A stretch of DNA of 64,000 nt from Brevibacillus thermoruber 423 (GCF_000454065.1 NZ_KE695649.1:654124-718123), one strand, 5' to 3'. Counted from the first letter of the stretch, positions 7,356 through 14,753 are shown. The notes: a model not told the origin generated them from the sequence alone. Translations and numbers: made by a program.

Positions 7356-7412
7356 TGTCAAAGCTAATTGGGAATGATAATATTTATCAATAAGAGTGAG
7401 ATTCATTATCAA
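7356..7412 (+). promoter_or_regulatory. promoter with two Fur boxes for the DUF2325 operon
   Basis: The -35 TTGTCA (7356-7361) and -10 TAATAT (7379-7384) are 17 bases apart. The first Fur box, 7376-7390 (TGATAATATTTATCA), covers the -10 and matches the 7-1-7 consensus at 13 of 14 specified positions. A second, 7398-7412, has a perfect right half (ATTATCA) and a partial left half. The sites lie between this operon and the divergent IMEF-encapsulin operon, but about 110 bases from the latter's -10. Confidence 0.8.
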
Positions 7413-7478
7413 TTAGAAAACAAGCGAGGTACCACATACAACGAGTCAGAGAACCATTCATGTAGGAGGGAATTTGAA

Positions 7479-7760
7479 ATGTCGTCCATTCTCGTCATCG
7501 GCGGTGACCGCCTGGGCAATATCGTTGATTTTCTGCAAGATCAAGGATTTACCGAGATTCATCACGTGACCGGCCGGAAAAGCTCCCAAACCGGCGTGAA
7601 AATCCCGACCGGCGTCCACATGATTTTGGTGTTGACCGACTTCGTCAACCACAATCTGGCCAAGACGGTAAAAAATCAGGCAAAAGACCGGGAACTGCCG
7701 ATTGTGTTCTGCAAGCGTTCTTGTGCCGCCATTGCCAAGGCGCTCCTGCACGTGGCGTAA
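7479..7760 (+). CDS. DUF2325 family protein, Fur-controlled
   Basis: A 93-residue protein starting SSILVIGGDRLGNIVDFL, the signature Rossmann-like beginning of DUF2325 proteins, followed by HHVTGRKSSQTGVKIP and VLTDFVNHNLAKTVK, and ending FCKRSCAAIAKALL. The function of the family is not established. ATG 7479 follows AGGAGGG with an 8-base gap. It sits in a two-gene unit with the 49-residue protein at 7824, behind two Fur boxes and divergent from the iron-storage encapsulin genes. This links it to iron metabolism by regulation and location, not by known activity. Confidence 0.88.
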   Translation: MSSILVIGGDRLGNIVDFLQDQGFTEIHHVTGRKSSQTGVKIPTGVHMILVLTDFVNHNLAKTVKNQAKDRELPIVFCKRSCAAIAKALLHVA

Positions 7761-7823
7761 ATACATAGCCTCCGGAGTGGGCAGACTAGACAGCGAGTCT
7801 GACATCAAACGGAGGAATGGCAC

Positions 7824-7973
7824 GTGAAACAGAACCGGCTCGACGAACTGCCGATTGCCCGCTTGACGGAGGCCCAGCTTCAGCAGCTGAAGCAGGCGGA
7901 ACAACAGCTCAACCAGCAGGGCAGCGGCGTGTACCTGATTGCCTTTGAAAAACAAGCCCCGTCACCACGGTAG
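7824..7973 (+). CDS. 49-residue hypothetical protein downstream of DUF2325
   Basis: The GTG start follows GGAGGAATGGCAC. The protein is a Gln/Leu-rich amphipathic helix (LTEAQLQQLKQAEQQLN) followed by GSGVYLIAFEKQAP. There is no Cys, no membrane segment and no encapsulin targeting motif. It ends 13 bases inside the terminator stem that closes the operon. Co-transcription with the Fur-boxed DUF2325 gene (63-base gap, no terminator) is likely. The function is unknown. Confidence 0.75.
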   Translation: MKQNRLDELPIARLTEAQLQQLKQAEQQLNQQGSGVYLIAFEKQAPSPR

Positions 7974-7985
7974 ACGGGGTTTTTT
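7957..7985 (+). terminator. terminator of the DUF2325 operon
   Basis: CCCCGTC / GACGGGG stem followed by TTTTTT. Confidence 0.9.
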
Positions 7986-8049
7986 GTTGGGGGCAATAGC
8001 CAATGCGGCGGGGCGGCGGCATCATCGGCCGGACGGGACGAAGAGGGGC

Positions 8050-8316
8050 TTAGGTGAACACGAACTGTCCCAACCGCTCTTTCAGCGCGTCGATGCCGAT
8101 GGCAAACCCGAGACATTGGCTGGATTGAATGATGAACGCGTTGAGTCCGACCACTTCGCCGTTCAGATTGATCAGCGGGCCGCCGCTGTTGCCGGGGTTG
8201 ATGGCCGCGTCCGTCTGAAAAATATCCTCGTACATCCGCTTGGCCACCTGCAGGCGCCGGTTTTTGGCGCTGATGATGCCGGCCGTGACGGAGTTTTCCA
8301 GACCCAGCGGGGAACC
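8050..8316 (-). pseudogene. HtrA-like serine protease, 3' part (interrupted by the recombinase element)
   Basis: This encodes the C-terminal 85 residues of a trypsin-fold protease: the [18 protein letters not shown] strand, [15 protein letters not shown] with the catalytic Ser, and [13 protein letters not shown], then TAA. It lacks a start of its own. It joins the 5' part at 10517-10975 through the shared core (8307-8316 / 10516-10525). In the joined protein ISIGSP is followed directly by LGLENSV, the canonical HtrA sequence, with no frame change. The joined protein has 238 residues and no PDZ domain. Confidence 0.92.
8307..8316. repeat. attachment core, left junction (GCGGGGAACC)
   Basis: A 10-bp core present at both ends of the element (also 10516-10525). 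It marks where recombination exchanged host and element DNA inside the protease gene. Element-side arm 8319-8340 adjoins it. Confidence 0.9.
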
Positions 8317-8318
8317 GT

Positions 8319-8340
8319 CTGCTCCCGTAGGGGCAAACCG
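8319..8340 (+). repeat. attP half-site arm, left end of the element
   Basis: 22-bp recombinase-binding arm ending in GGGGCAAACCG. Its inverse complement matches the arm at 10494-10515 at 18 of 22 positions. The two arms face each other only in the circularised or reconstructed attP. Confidence 0.8.
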
Positions 8341-8342
8341 CG

Positions 8343-9797
8343 TCAGCGAAACGCGAGCAGCGTGAGGCGCACGGCCAGCCCGGGGCCGGACGCTGACGGA
8401 CACGCCTCCGCTTCCAGGCGGCGGAGCAGGATGTCCGCCAACTGCCGGCACTCTTCCCGCGTAGCCCACTCCCAGATGGAGGACCAGTCGGCCAGCGCTT
8501 CCTGCCACTCGTCCGGCCCGCCCGCAGGAGGGAGCTGCCGCCCCGTGGCCTGCGCCTCCCGTTCCGCCCGCTTCAGCTCTCCGAGTTTGGCGCGATATTC
8601 CGCCAGCGTGATGACCCCTTCGGCGTAGGCGTCTTCCCAGCGCTTCCGCTTTTGCCTGCATTTTTGCAGCAGCGCCTGGGCCGCCTCCCATTCCGTTGGT
8701 GGCGCCCCGGACGAGACGGCTTCGCGGCAGGCCGCACGGAGTTCCTCCCGATAGCGGAGGAGGTGGCTGATCACTTCCCGGGCCAGGCGGTCTTCGCGGA
8801 TCGCGGGGGCCTGGCACCCGCCCTTCTGCCTGTTTTTGCACAGGTAATAGTGGTGCGTGTACCGTTTGCCGTTGGGCTTGTTGGTATGGGCCGTCTTGCC
8901 GCGCATCGGCGAGCCGCAGCGGGAGCAGTACAGGAGACCGGAAAAGATGAACGGTGAAGAGAGGACCCGTGGATGATGAGACCGCCGCTCCGAAAGCCGC
9001 CGTTGAGCCGCCGCAAACGTGGAGGCGTCGACGATGGCCGGGTGTGCCCGCTCGACGATCACCCACTCCTCCGGCCGGTTGAGCCGCTGGCCGCCTTCCG
9101 CGTAGTTCCACCGCAGGGCCCCGTAGTACACCGGATTTTTCAACAGGCGGGTCACCGCGCCGGCGCTCCAGCGGGCGCCGTGTTTTCCGCGAAAGCCCTC
9201 GTGGTTGGCCCATTCCGCGATCTGCCGGGGAGACCATCCGGCCAGAAAGTGCCGGAACATGCCGCGCACCGCATCCCCCTCTGTCGGATGCACCGCCAGC
9301 CGGCCGTCCTGCCATTCGTATCCGTAGGGCGGGGGGCCGCCCGGCCGTTTTCGCTCCCGCACCATCTGCTCCATCCCCAGCTTCACCCGCTCCGCCAGGT
9401 TTTCCCGTTCCCATTGGGCCAGAGCCGCCACCAGCGTGATGAACAGCCGGCCGATCGCCGTCGTCGTGTCGTAGACTTCCGTGCAGCTTTTGAAGCGGAC
9501 GCCGTGCCGTTCAAACTGGCTCAGCAGCCGGTACAGGTCCAGGACGGAGCGGGTCAGGCGGTCCAGCCGGTACACCAGCACGACGTCTACCCGCCCCTGC
9601 CGCACGTCTGCCAGCATCCGCTGCAGCGCAGGCCGGCGCGTATCCTTGGCGCTCTCGCCTTCGTCGGCGTAGATGTCCGCCAGCGTCCAGCCCTGGGAGC
9701 GGATGTAGGCGAGCAGCCGTTCTCGCTGGGCGGCCACGGAAAATCCTTCCTTTGCCTGTTCCTCCGTACTGACGCGAACGTAGACAGCCGTTCTCAT
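8343..9797 (-). CDS. large serine recombinase / site-specific integrase
   Basis: A 484-residue serine recombinase. Residues 1-150 are the resolvase catalytic domain: [11 protein letters not shown] with the catalytic Ser near residue 10, [11 protein letters not shown] with catalytic Arg residues, and [15 protein letters not shown] recombinase domain follows ([10 protein letters not shown], then [17 protein letters not shown]). A zinc ribbon ([11 protein letters not shown], then [12 protein letters not shown]) precedes a C-terminal coiled coil. ATG 9797 follows GGTGG; the in-frame ATG 9815 has no better site. The stop codon lies 27 bases from the attachment core, typical for an integrase next to its att site. 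It is intact, so integration and possibly excision activity are likely. Confidence 0.95.
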   Translation of the reverse strand: MRTAVYVRVSTEEQAKEGFSVAAQRERLLAYIRSQGWTLADIYADEGESAKDTRRPALQRMLADVRQGRVDVVLVYRLDRLTRSVLDLYRLLSQFERHGVRFKSCTEVYDTTTAIGRLFITLVAALAQWERENLAERVKLGMEQMVRERKRPGGPPPYGYEWQDGRLAVHPTEGDAVRGMFRHFLAGWSPRQIAEWANHEGFRGKHGARWSAGAVTRLLKNPVYYGALRWNYAEGGQRLNRPEEWVIVERAHPAIVDASTFAAAQRRLSERRSHHPRVLSSPFIFSGLLYCSRCGSPMRGKTAHTNKPNGKRYTHHYYLCKNRQKGGCQAPAIREDRLAREVISHLLRYREELRAACREAVSSGAPPTEWEAAQALLQKCRQKRKRWEDAYAEGVITLAEYRAKLGELKRAEREAQATGRQLPPAGGPDEWQEALADWSSIWEWATREECRQLADILLRRLEAEACPSASGPGLAVRLTLLAFR

Positions 9798-9867
9798 CGA
9801 ACCACCTTCCCTCATCGCGGATGGTAGAGTCTACAGCAGGGAGGCGGCGCGTATGCCTGGACAGCCA

Positions 9868-9908
9868 AAAAAGCCCCGCCGTCGTTCCCGGCGGAACGCA
9901 GCGGGGCG
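9868..9908 (-). terminator. terminator of hxlR
   Basis: GCCCCGC / GCGGGGC outer stem with an inner TTCC.G/C.GGAA pairing, followed on the minus strand by TTTTTT. Confidence 0.85.
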
Positions 9909-9929
9909 CGGATCAGCCGGTGCGGCCGG

Positions 9930-10250
9930 CTACATCCACTTCTGGCCCCAGGCGTGAATCGATTCGATTACGGGGCGCAGGTCTTTTCCTTTTTCCGTGA
10001 GATGGTATTCGATGCGGACAGGAATTTCCGGAAACACCTTGCGTTCCAGGATGCCCAGTTCCTCCAGTTCTTTCAATCGTTCCGACAGCATTTTATCGCT
10101 CATGTGCGGCACCATTTCGCGGATGTCCTTGAAGCGGACAGCCCCGAGCAGCAGCACATGGATGATCAATCCGGTCCATCTCTTGCCGAGAATGTTCATG
10201 GCCCCTTCGTACTTCGGGCACATTTGCTCGCCAGCAAATTCTTGACCCAC
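9930..10250 (-). CDS. HxlR-family transcriptional regulator carried by the element
   Basis: A 106-residue winged-helix regulator of the HxlR (DUF24) family. The conserved N-terminal Cys sits in QMCPKYEGAMNILGKRW; LKELEELGILERKVF and VRIEYHLTEKG form the recognition helix and wing. The start is GTG 10250 with AGGTG eight bases upstream. HxlR proteins often sense electrophiles, aldehydes or thiol stress through that Cys. The inverted repeat at 10303-10323 is a candidate autoregulatory operator. It is the only cargo besides the recombinase, so it may control the recombinase or adjacent host genes; this is inference. Confidence 0.9.
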   Translation of the reverse strand: MGQEFAGEQMCPKYEGAMNILGKRWTGLIIHVLLLGAVRFKDIREMVPHMSDKMLSERLKELEELGILERKVFPEIPVRIEYHLTEKGKDLRPVIESIHAWGQKWM

Positions 10251-10302
10251 GTCGGTGTCACCTCTGTGAAACAGCTTTTTGTATTGCCCTTAATTGTAAC
10301 AC

Positions 10303-10323
10303 ACTTACTTGAGAAAGGTAAGT
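10303..10323 (-). promoter_or_regulatory. candidate HxlR operator
   Basis: ACTTAC, nine bases, GTAAGT: a 6-bp inverted repeat 53-73 bases ahead of the hxlR start. It resembles the TTACTT/AAGTAA dyads typical of HxlR-family targets. Confidence 0.6.
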
Positions 10324-10493
10324 TGCATTCACCGCCAATCGGCTCTCGTCATGTTGTCTCCCGCGAACGGTCCGGCTATGCACACAGGCGGCCGGGACAG
10401 GCGGTCGGGACGGGCGGACGCCCGTTTCCCGCGTCGGCGTTCCGGGGGCAGGGACCGCCACCCCCAAGCAGGCGCATGGGAAAATCCTGTCTT

Positions 10494-10515
10494 CGGTTTG
10501 CCTCTATGGCGGCAG
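10494..10515 (+). repeat. attP half-site arm, right end of the element
   Basis: 22-bp arm starting CGGTTTGCC and ending GGCAG. Its inverse complement matches the arm at 8319-8340 at 18 of 22 positions. The adjacent stretch 10324-10493 shows no convincing gene. Confidence 0.8.
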
Positions 10516-10525
10516 GCGGGGAACC
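10516..10525. repeat. attachment core, right junction (GCGGGGAACC)
   Basis: Second copy of the 10-bp core, at the end of the 5' protease fragment. Confidence 0.9.
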
Positions 10526-10975
10526 AATGCTGATGACCCATTCGCCCACCTTCGTGTCGGATGAGCTGCCCAGCCGCAGCGGGGTCAGTTTGCAATCCGC
10601 GTCGATTTTGATGACGGCGTAGTCGCGGACGCGGTCGGCCAGCACGCGTTTCGCTTCATACACCTGCCCGTTGTACAGCTTGACGAGGATGGTCCGCGAT
10701 TTTCCGACCACGTGCTCGCTGGTTAGAATGTATCCTTTGGGATGAAATATAAAACCGGAGCCGTAACTCCGCTCGGAGGGAAGCGGCGACTCGTCGGTGA
10801 TCAGACTGCGGATCAGCGATTCCACGTTGTGCCCGTGGGGCGCATCCTCGGTCACAATGGAGACGACGCCTTCCTTGACGCGCTCCACAATCGGCACGAA
10901 AAAATTGAGAGGATGCAAACTGCTGCTCACAGGGTACTTGACTTTGGTGTAATGGGACCATTTTTTACTTTTCAC
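10517..10975 (-). pseudogene. HtrA-like serine protease, 5' part
   Basis: The first 153 codons of a trypsin-fold protease, from GTG 10975 (GGGGGGAG upstream) to the core. No signal peptide is visible, so the intact enzyme would be cytoplasmic. YGSGFIFHPKGYILTSEHVV carries the catalytic His and VRDYAVIKIDA the catalytic Asp; GEWVISIGSP ends at the core. As it stands, the frame continues 47 codons into the element to a stop at 10376, giving a 200-residue protein without the catalytic Ser. Joining to 8050-8307 gives a complete His-Asp-Ser triad. Confidence 0.92.
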
Positions 10976-11060
10976 GGTATCTCCCCCCACAGCAGATAGG
11001 TATGTATCATCTTATGGCACGGCGGGGGAGAAGGGACGCCCAAAAATCCACGGGAGGGAT

Positions 11061-11083
11061 ATATCAATATTTTTGATTGATAT
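11061..11083 (+). promoter_or_regulatory. candidate PadR operator
   Basis: Perfect inverted repeat ATATCAAT / ATTGATAT with a 7-base spacer, just upstream of the padR promoter. It could serve autoregulation. Confidence 0.5.
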
Positions 11084-11098
11084 AATAAAGAAATAGGA

Positions 11099-11128
11099 TT
11101 GGTATAATCATAAGAAAGTGCTTATAAT
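11099..11128 (+). promoter_or_regulatory. promoter of the PadR-type gene
   Basis: -35 TTGGTA and -10 TATAAT separated by 18 bases, in an AT-rich stretch unlike the surrounding GC-rich DNA. Confidence 0.65.
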
Positions 11129-11203
11129 ACATATAGAGAATATTTTGAACATAAAGCGCATTCGCGAGAGAGAGCAGACAGCGTGTTGGAGGGATGTAGA
11201 GAG

Positions 11204-11740
11204 ATGGATGTCAAAACAATTATTCTCGGATTTTTGAGCTACGGAGAGATGAGCGGGTACGATATCAAACAGGCGTTTTCCAACAGCATCGGCTTTTTCT
11301 ATGACGCCAGCTTCGGCGCCATTTACCCGGCGCTCCGCAAGCTGGAGGAAGAAGGATACGTGACCAAGCAGGAGGTCATCCAGTCGGGCAAGCCGAACAA
11401 GATCCTGTACAGCATCACGGAGGCCGGTCGGGAGGCGTTCCGCAAGGAGATTCAGACCCCGATTCTGCCGCCGGTGCTGCGTTCCGACATGCTGGTAAAA
11501 ATTTTCTTTGGCAAGAGCCGCACGCCGGAGGAGCAAAGAGAACTGCTGCAGAGCTGTCTGGAGATGCAGCGGCACATGCTGCAGCAGAGCCGCCGTTCGT
11601 ACCAGAAACTGCAGCAGCATTTTGACGAATACCAGCGATTTTGCTGGGAGTACACGATCCACCACCTGGAGACCACGATTGCGTTTTTGGAACAAAAAAT
11701 GCCGGCCCTGCTGAAACAGGAGCCCGCCTGTACCCTGTAG
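11204..11740 (+). CDS. PadR-family transcriptional regulator
   Basis: A 178-residue PadR protein of the two-domain (PadR plus Vir_act_alpha_C) subtype. The winged helix (ILGFLSYGEMSGYDIKQAF, AIYPALRKLEEEGYV) fills residues 1-85. A C-terminal helical dimerisation domain has W and E residues in FCWEYTIHHLETTIAFL. ATG 11204 is preceded by GAGAG and a stronger GGAGGG 11 bases away. It stands alone between its promoter and a bidirectional terminator. Proteins of this type usually repress an adjacent detoxification or transport gene; none is adjacent here. Confidence 0.88.
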   Translation: MDVKTIILGFLSYGEMSGYDIKQAFSNSIGFFYDASFGAIYPALRKLEEEGYVTKQEVIQSGKPNKILYSITEAGREAFRKEIQTPILPPVLRSDMLVKIFFGKSRTPEEQRELLQSCLEMQRHMLQQSRRSYQKLQQHFDEYQRFCWEYTIHHLETTIAFLEQKMPALLKQEPACTL

Positions 11741-11786
11741 GAACGGACGGGACCGTCCGATCCGCAGCGAGCGGGGAGAGCGGACA

Positions 11787-11824
11787 TAAAAAAGCGAAGG
11801 GATGCTGCGTCCCTTCGCTTTTTT
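11787..11824. terminator. bidirectional terminator between padR and the aminopeptidase
   Basis: AAAAAAGCGAAGGGA / TCCCTTCGCTTTTTT. Confidence 0.95.
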
Positions 11825-11841
11825 GTGCGGCGCCTGTTGCG

Positions 11842-12954
11842 TTATTTCAGGTTTTCCGGGTTGAGGCATTCCAGCTCCGGAACCACAAAGCGGCCGTCTT
11901 TGCGGATCAGGCGATCGTCGAACCAGATCTCGCCGCCGCCCCACTCCGGACGCTGGATGCAGACCAGGTCCCAGTGGATGGACGACTTGTTGCCGTTGAA
12001 CGCTTCGTCGTAGGCCTGACCGGGCGTGAAGTGGAAGCTGCCGTCGATTTTTTCGTCGAACAGGATGTCTTTCATCGGGTTCTGGATGTACGGGTTGACC
12101 CCGATGGCAAATTCGCCGATGTAGCGCGCGCCTTCGTCCGTGTCGAACACTTCGTTGATCCGCTTCGTGTCGTTGGCGGTCGCGTCGACGATTTTGCCGT
12201 CCTTGAAGGTCAGCTTGATGTTGTCAAACGTGTAGCCCTGGTACGGCGACGGGGTGTTGTAGCTGATGACGCCGTTGACGGAGTCGCGGACGGGAGCGGT
12301 GAACACTTCGCCGTCCGGGATGTTGGCTTGCCCGGCGCACTTGATCGCCGGAATGCCTTTGATGGAAAAGGTGAGATCGGTGCCCGGGCCGGTGATGCGC
12401 ACCTTGTCCGTCTTTTCCATCAGCTCGACGAGGCTGTCCATCGCCTTGTCCATCTTGCCGTAATCCAGGGTACAGACCTTGAAGTAGAAGTCTTCGAAGG
12501 CATCGGTGCTCATGTTGGCCAACTGGGCCATGGACGCGTTGGGGTAGCGCAGCACGACCCACTTCGTCTCCGGCACGCGCACGTCCAGCACGGGACGAAG
12601 CAGGAGCTTGGAGTAGAGCTGCATCTTGTCCCCCGGTACGTCGGACAGCTCGCTGATGTTGTCGCCGCCGCGGATGCCGATGTAGCAGTCCATTTGCTTC
12701 ATAAAGGAAACCTCCGCGTCGCGCATCACGCCCAACTGCGTTTCGTTTGCGCCGAGCAGGAGTTCCCGCTGGATCGTTTGGTCGATCAACTGCACGTACG
12801 GGTTGCCGCCCGCCTCGTACACCTTGCGGATGACGGCGCGAACCAGTTCGCTTACCGCGCCGATCGCGTAGATGAGAACGTTTTCACCGCGCTGGACGCG
12901 CGTCGAGTAGTTCACCAGGACATCGGCCAGTTTGTCGATACGGGGATCTTTCAT
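11842..12954 (-). CDS. ampS: M29-family aminopeptidase (AmpS-like)
   Basis: A 370-residue cobalt/zinc-dependent leucyl aminopeptidase of the thermophilic M29 family, cytoplasmic and homodimeric. Family marks are DPRIDKLADVLVNYSTRV at the start and VQRGENVLIYA. Metal-binding Glu and His residues lie in the C-terminal half (NEVFDTDEGARYIGEFAIG, then HFTPGQAYDEAF and SIHWDLVC). I use ATG 12954 because the MKDPRI start is typical of the family, although GAGG lies about 12 bases away; ATG 12984 has no ribosome site. It removes N-terminal residues during peptide turnover. Confidence 0.92.
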   Translation of the reverse strand: MKDPRIDKLADVLVNYSTRVQRGENVLIYAIGAVSELVRAVIRKVYEAGGNPYVQLIDQTIQRELLLGANETQLGVMRDAEVSFMKQMDCYIGIRGGDNISELSDVPGDKMQLYSKLLLRPVLDVRVPETKWVVLRYPNASMAQLANMSTDAFEDFYFKVCTLDYGKMDKAMDSLVELMEKTDKVRITGPGTDLTFSIKGIPAIKCAGQANIPDGEVFTAPVRDSVNGVISYNTPSPYQGYTFDNIKLTFKDGKIVDATANDTKRINEVFDTDEGARYIGEFAIGVNPYIQNPMKDILFDEKIDGSFHFTPGQAYDEAFNGNKSSIHWDLVCIQRPEWGGGEIWFDDRLIRKDGRFVVPELECLNPENLK

Positions 12955-13012
12955 CGGAAGGATGTACCTCGCTTTCCATTGCATTCAGTATGTATTGTAC
13001 ACAAATCGACGA

Positions 13013-13040
13013 GAAAAAAGCTACCCGTGGTCAGGGTAGC
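13013..13040 (-). terminator. terminator of the YjcZ-type gene
   Basis: GCTACCC / GGGTAGC stem, with the T run on the minus strand. Confidence 0.8.
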
Positions 13041-13116
13041 GTGCGTATGAAACGCGCTGTGCAGGATTCGGTGCTAATGTATATGCAATCATTTGCGCGG
13101 ATGTGCGCACTGCCGT

Positions 13117-13212
13117 TTAATTGTCGCACGAACAACCAACAATTACCAGCAGGATGAACAGGATCAACACCAGAGTGAAATCGTCCAGGTCGCCGTTAAA
13201 GATGCTGCTCAT
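13117..13212 (-). CDS. YjcZ-family sporulation micropeptide
   Basis: A 31-residue peptide. A short polar N-terminus (SSIFNGDLDDF) is followed by a hydrophobic helix (TLVLILFILLVIVG) and a CSCDN tail. This is the usual shape of YjcZ/sporulation-associated membrane micropeptides. ATG 13212 follows AAAGGAGGATGTTTG. A second family member lies at 50488-50577. It is probably transcribed late in sporulation and membrane-inserted; the function of the family is not defined. Confidence 0.85.
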   Translation of the reverse strand: MSSIFNGDLDDFTLVLILFILLVIVGCSCDN

Positions 13213-13358
13213 CAAACATCCTCCTTTTGTTTGTTAAGCCTCTTGTGCTTACATCCATAACATATGGGTTTTCGCACAGAGCTGTAACGGGCAAATGCCC
13301 ATTTTTGGGAAGTATATTATTCTGAAAACATGGAAAAGCTAGAGGATACGAAAAGACT

Positions 13359-13619
13359 ATGCGAAACGAAAGGATGGCAGTTGTCATGCGCAGAGCTTTG
13401 TCCAGCACGCCTCACGAAATCCCGGCGATCCTGATCAGCGTCGGCGAGGATTTTAAATCGATTGTATGGAAGGCACAGTACGATATGGATTTTAATACGG
13501 AATGCCTGTTTTGTTTTTCCGAGCGAATCACCGGATACCGCGTCGAGGACGAGCTGGGCCGTTCCGGAAAAGTGGCCGTCTGCCCCCATTGCGAGAAAGT
13601 GAACGCCATTTACGCCTGA
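13359..13619 (+). CDS. small zinc-ribbon-like protein
   Basis: An 86-residue protein with two CxxC knuckles about 28 residues apart, CLFCFSERI and VCPHCEKVN, at the C-terminal end (roughly residues 49-52 and 77-80), likely binding one zinc. The N-terminal 45 residues form a hydrophobic/basic segment. The start is uncertain: ATG 13359 has GAGG about 12 bases upstream, and ATG 13386 also has a candidate AAAGGA site. The family is not recognised; it could act in nucleic-acid or protein contacts. Confidence 0.65.
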   Translation: MRNERMAVVMRRALSSTPHEIPAILISVGEDFKSIVWKAQYDMDFNTECLFCFSERITGYRVEDELGRSGKVAVCPHCEKVNAIYA

Positions 13620-13657
13620 TCGCCGGCAGTGTTGCCGAGCGATGCCGCTTGGTGCCT

Positions 13658-13732
13658 GCGCCCGGCGGTTGATCCCCTGTCCGGTCCAGTTCTCACGGAC
13701 GGATGGAGGTCAGCCGCCGGGCGTTTTTTCGC
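13658..13732 (+). terminator. terminator with large loop
   Basis: CGCCCGGCGG and CCGCCGGGCG form a 10-bp stem around a loop of more than 40 bases, followed by TTTTTT. The spacing is unusual, so this may be a regulated leader for the 13843 gene rather than a simple terminator. Confidence 0.5.
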
Positions 13733-13842
13733 TGCTTGGGACTGACAATCCATCCACCAAGTACCACCTCGTTTGGGGCAGGATTGCAGGGAGAAGGCTC
13801 GAATAGTAGGAGGAGTATACAGATGCGGATAGAGGTGAACCC

Positions 13843-14241
13843 ATGTACAAGAAATGCAGCCGCTGCGGAAGTGACATGGAGCTCGTGCTGCGCAACGTCG
13901 TGTACCGCAGCCGCGTGAAAATCATGAACGTGCCGGTACACGTCTGCGGAAACGATGCCTGCGGTCATTCCCAGGTGGTGGACGTCATCAAAGATGATCT
14001 GAAGAAACTCATGGAGGAATGGGGGCAACATCCGCAGCGCCAATCGATTGAATTTGAAGAAGTGTCGGAGCTTTCCCATTTGATGGTGCTCATCGCCAAA
14101 GAGAAAGAGGATGCGACTGTGCGAGAGGCGCTGCAGGAGCGGGTGAACGAACTCCTGGACCTGTTTTTGCTGGCCCGATCGCTGGGGGATCAGAATTGGA
14201 TGCACGAACTGCGGCAGCGTTTGACGAAGATCATGGTCTAG
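13843..14241 (+). CDS. YgiT-type zinc-finger domain protein
   Basis: A 132-residue protein. The N-terminus KKCSRCGSDMELVLRNVVY carries a first CxxC; VHVCGNDACGHSQVV holds the second Cys pair. Together they form the ribbon seen in YgiT/MqsA-like N-terminal domains. Residues 50-132 are helical and acidic with no HTH. ATG 13843 follows AGAGGTGAACCC. No toxin gene is adjacent, so an antitoxin role is not supported. It probably binds zinc; the function is unknown. Confidence 0.75.
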   Translation: MYKKCSRCGSDMELVLRNVVYRSRVKIMNVPVHVCGNDACGHSQVVDVIKDDLKKLMEEWGQHPQRQSIEFEEVSELSHLMVLIAKEKEDATVREALQERVNELLDLFLLARSLGDQNWMHELRQRLTKIMV

Positions 14242-14242
14242 G

Positions 14243-14283
14243 CGAACCGGGTTGTCCTCACGGCAGGGACGGCTCTTTTTTCG
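14243..14283 (+). terminator. probable terminator
   Basis: Imperfect GC-rich stem (CGGGTTGTCC / GGGACGGCTC) followed by TTTTTT. Confidence 0.5.
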
Positions 14284-14426
14284 CTGTGCCGCGATATCAC
14301 GGATGCGGTGATGAGGCAGTGCCCCGCGGATCAGCGGACCGCATCCACACTTGAAACGTAGACTTCGCCGATGCGATTCCGTATACTGGTAACCACATGC
14401 ACCAGATGTGAGAGGAGCGATTCATC

Positions 14427-14753
14427 GTGACGGAAGTACAACTGCACACGCTGGAAGAACTGGATCAATTCGTGGCGGGCGCGGGCAAGCGGCTGCTGTT
14501 TAAGCACAGCACCATCTGCCCGATCAGCTCGGCCGCTTATGAAGAGTTTCAGGCGTTTCTTCGCGAACAGGAACTCCCCGCGGCGGTGATTCTCGTGCGC
14601 GAGGACCGTCCCGTCTCCAACGCGGTGGAGGAGCGCTTTGGCATCAAGCACGAGTCGCCGCAGATCTTTCTGTTGGAGGACGGCCAGGTAAAATGGCACA
14701 CCTCCCACTGGAAAATTACCAAGGACGCCATCCGTGAGGCGGTGCAGGGCTAG
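14427..14753 (+). CDS. ytxJ: bacillithiol-system redox protein YtxJ (BrxC/monothiol bacilliredoxin)
   Basis: A 108-residue thioredoxin-fold protein. FKHSTICPISSAAYEEF carries the single active Cys of the TCPIS motif (residue about 31). EERFGIKHESPQIFLLE carries the cis-Pro loop. It removes bacillithiol from mixed disulfides on proteins in the cytoplasm. The start is GTG 14427 with GGAG nine bases upstream. In Bacillus the gene also lies just ahead of aroA-ccpA, and the order is kept here with an FtsA-like gene inserted. Confidence 0.93.
   Translation: MTEVQLHTLEELDQFVAGAGKRLLFKHSTICPISSAAYEEFQAFLREQELPAAVILVREDRPVSNAVEERFGIKHESPQIFLLEDGQVKWHTSHWKITKDAIREAVQG

Larger units (their letters stand above)
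8317..10525 (-). mobile_element. 2209-bp serine-recombinase integrative element with HxlR cargo, inside the htrA-like gene
   Basis: The element is bounded by the 10-bp direct repeat GCGGGGAACC (8307-8316 and 10516-10525). It contains only a serine recombinase (8343-9797) and an HxlR regulator (9930-10250), both on the minus strand, the same strand as the split protease. Circularising the ends rebuilds an attP: arms 10494-10515 and 8319-8340 are inverted repeats matching at 18 of 22 positions, separated by 12 bases with the central dinucleotide GA inside the core. This is the expected geometry for large serine recombinase sites. No phage or conjugation genes are present. Confidence 0.88.

Noticed and set aside
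8050..9414. 454-codon minus-strand frame joining the protease 3' part to sequence within the recombinase gene
   Set aside because: The upstream part is an antisense-free shadow of the recombinase in another frame; only the last 85-90 codons are protease-like.
8317..10525. Prophage or conjugative element
   Set aside because: Only a recombinase and a regulator are present; there are no structural, replication or transfer genes.
13843..14241. MqsA/YgiT-type antitoxin
   Set aside because: It has the zinc-ribbon half, but no HTH domain and no toxin gene beside it.
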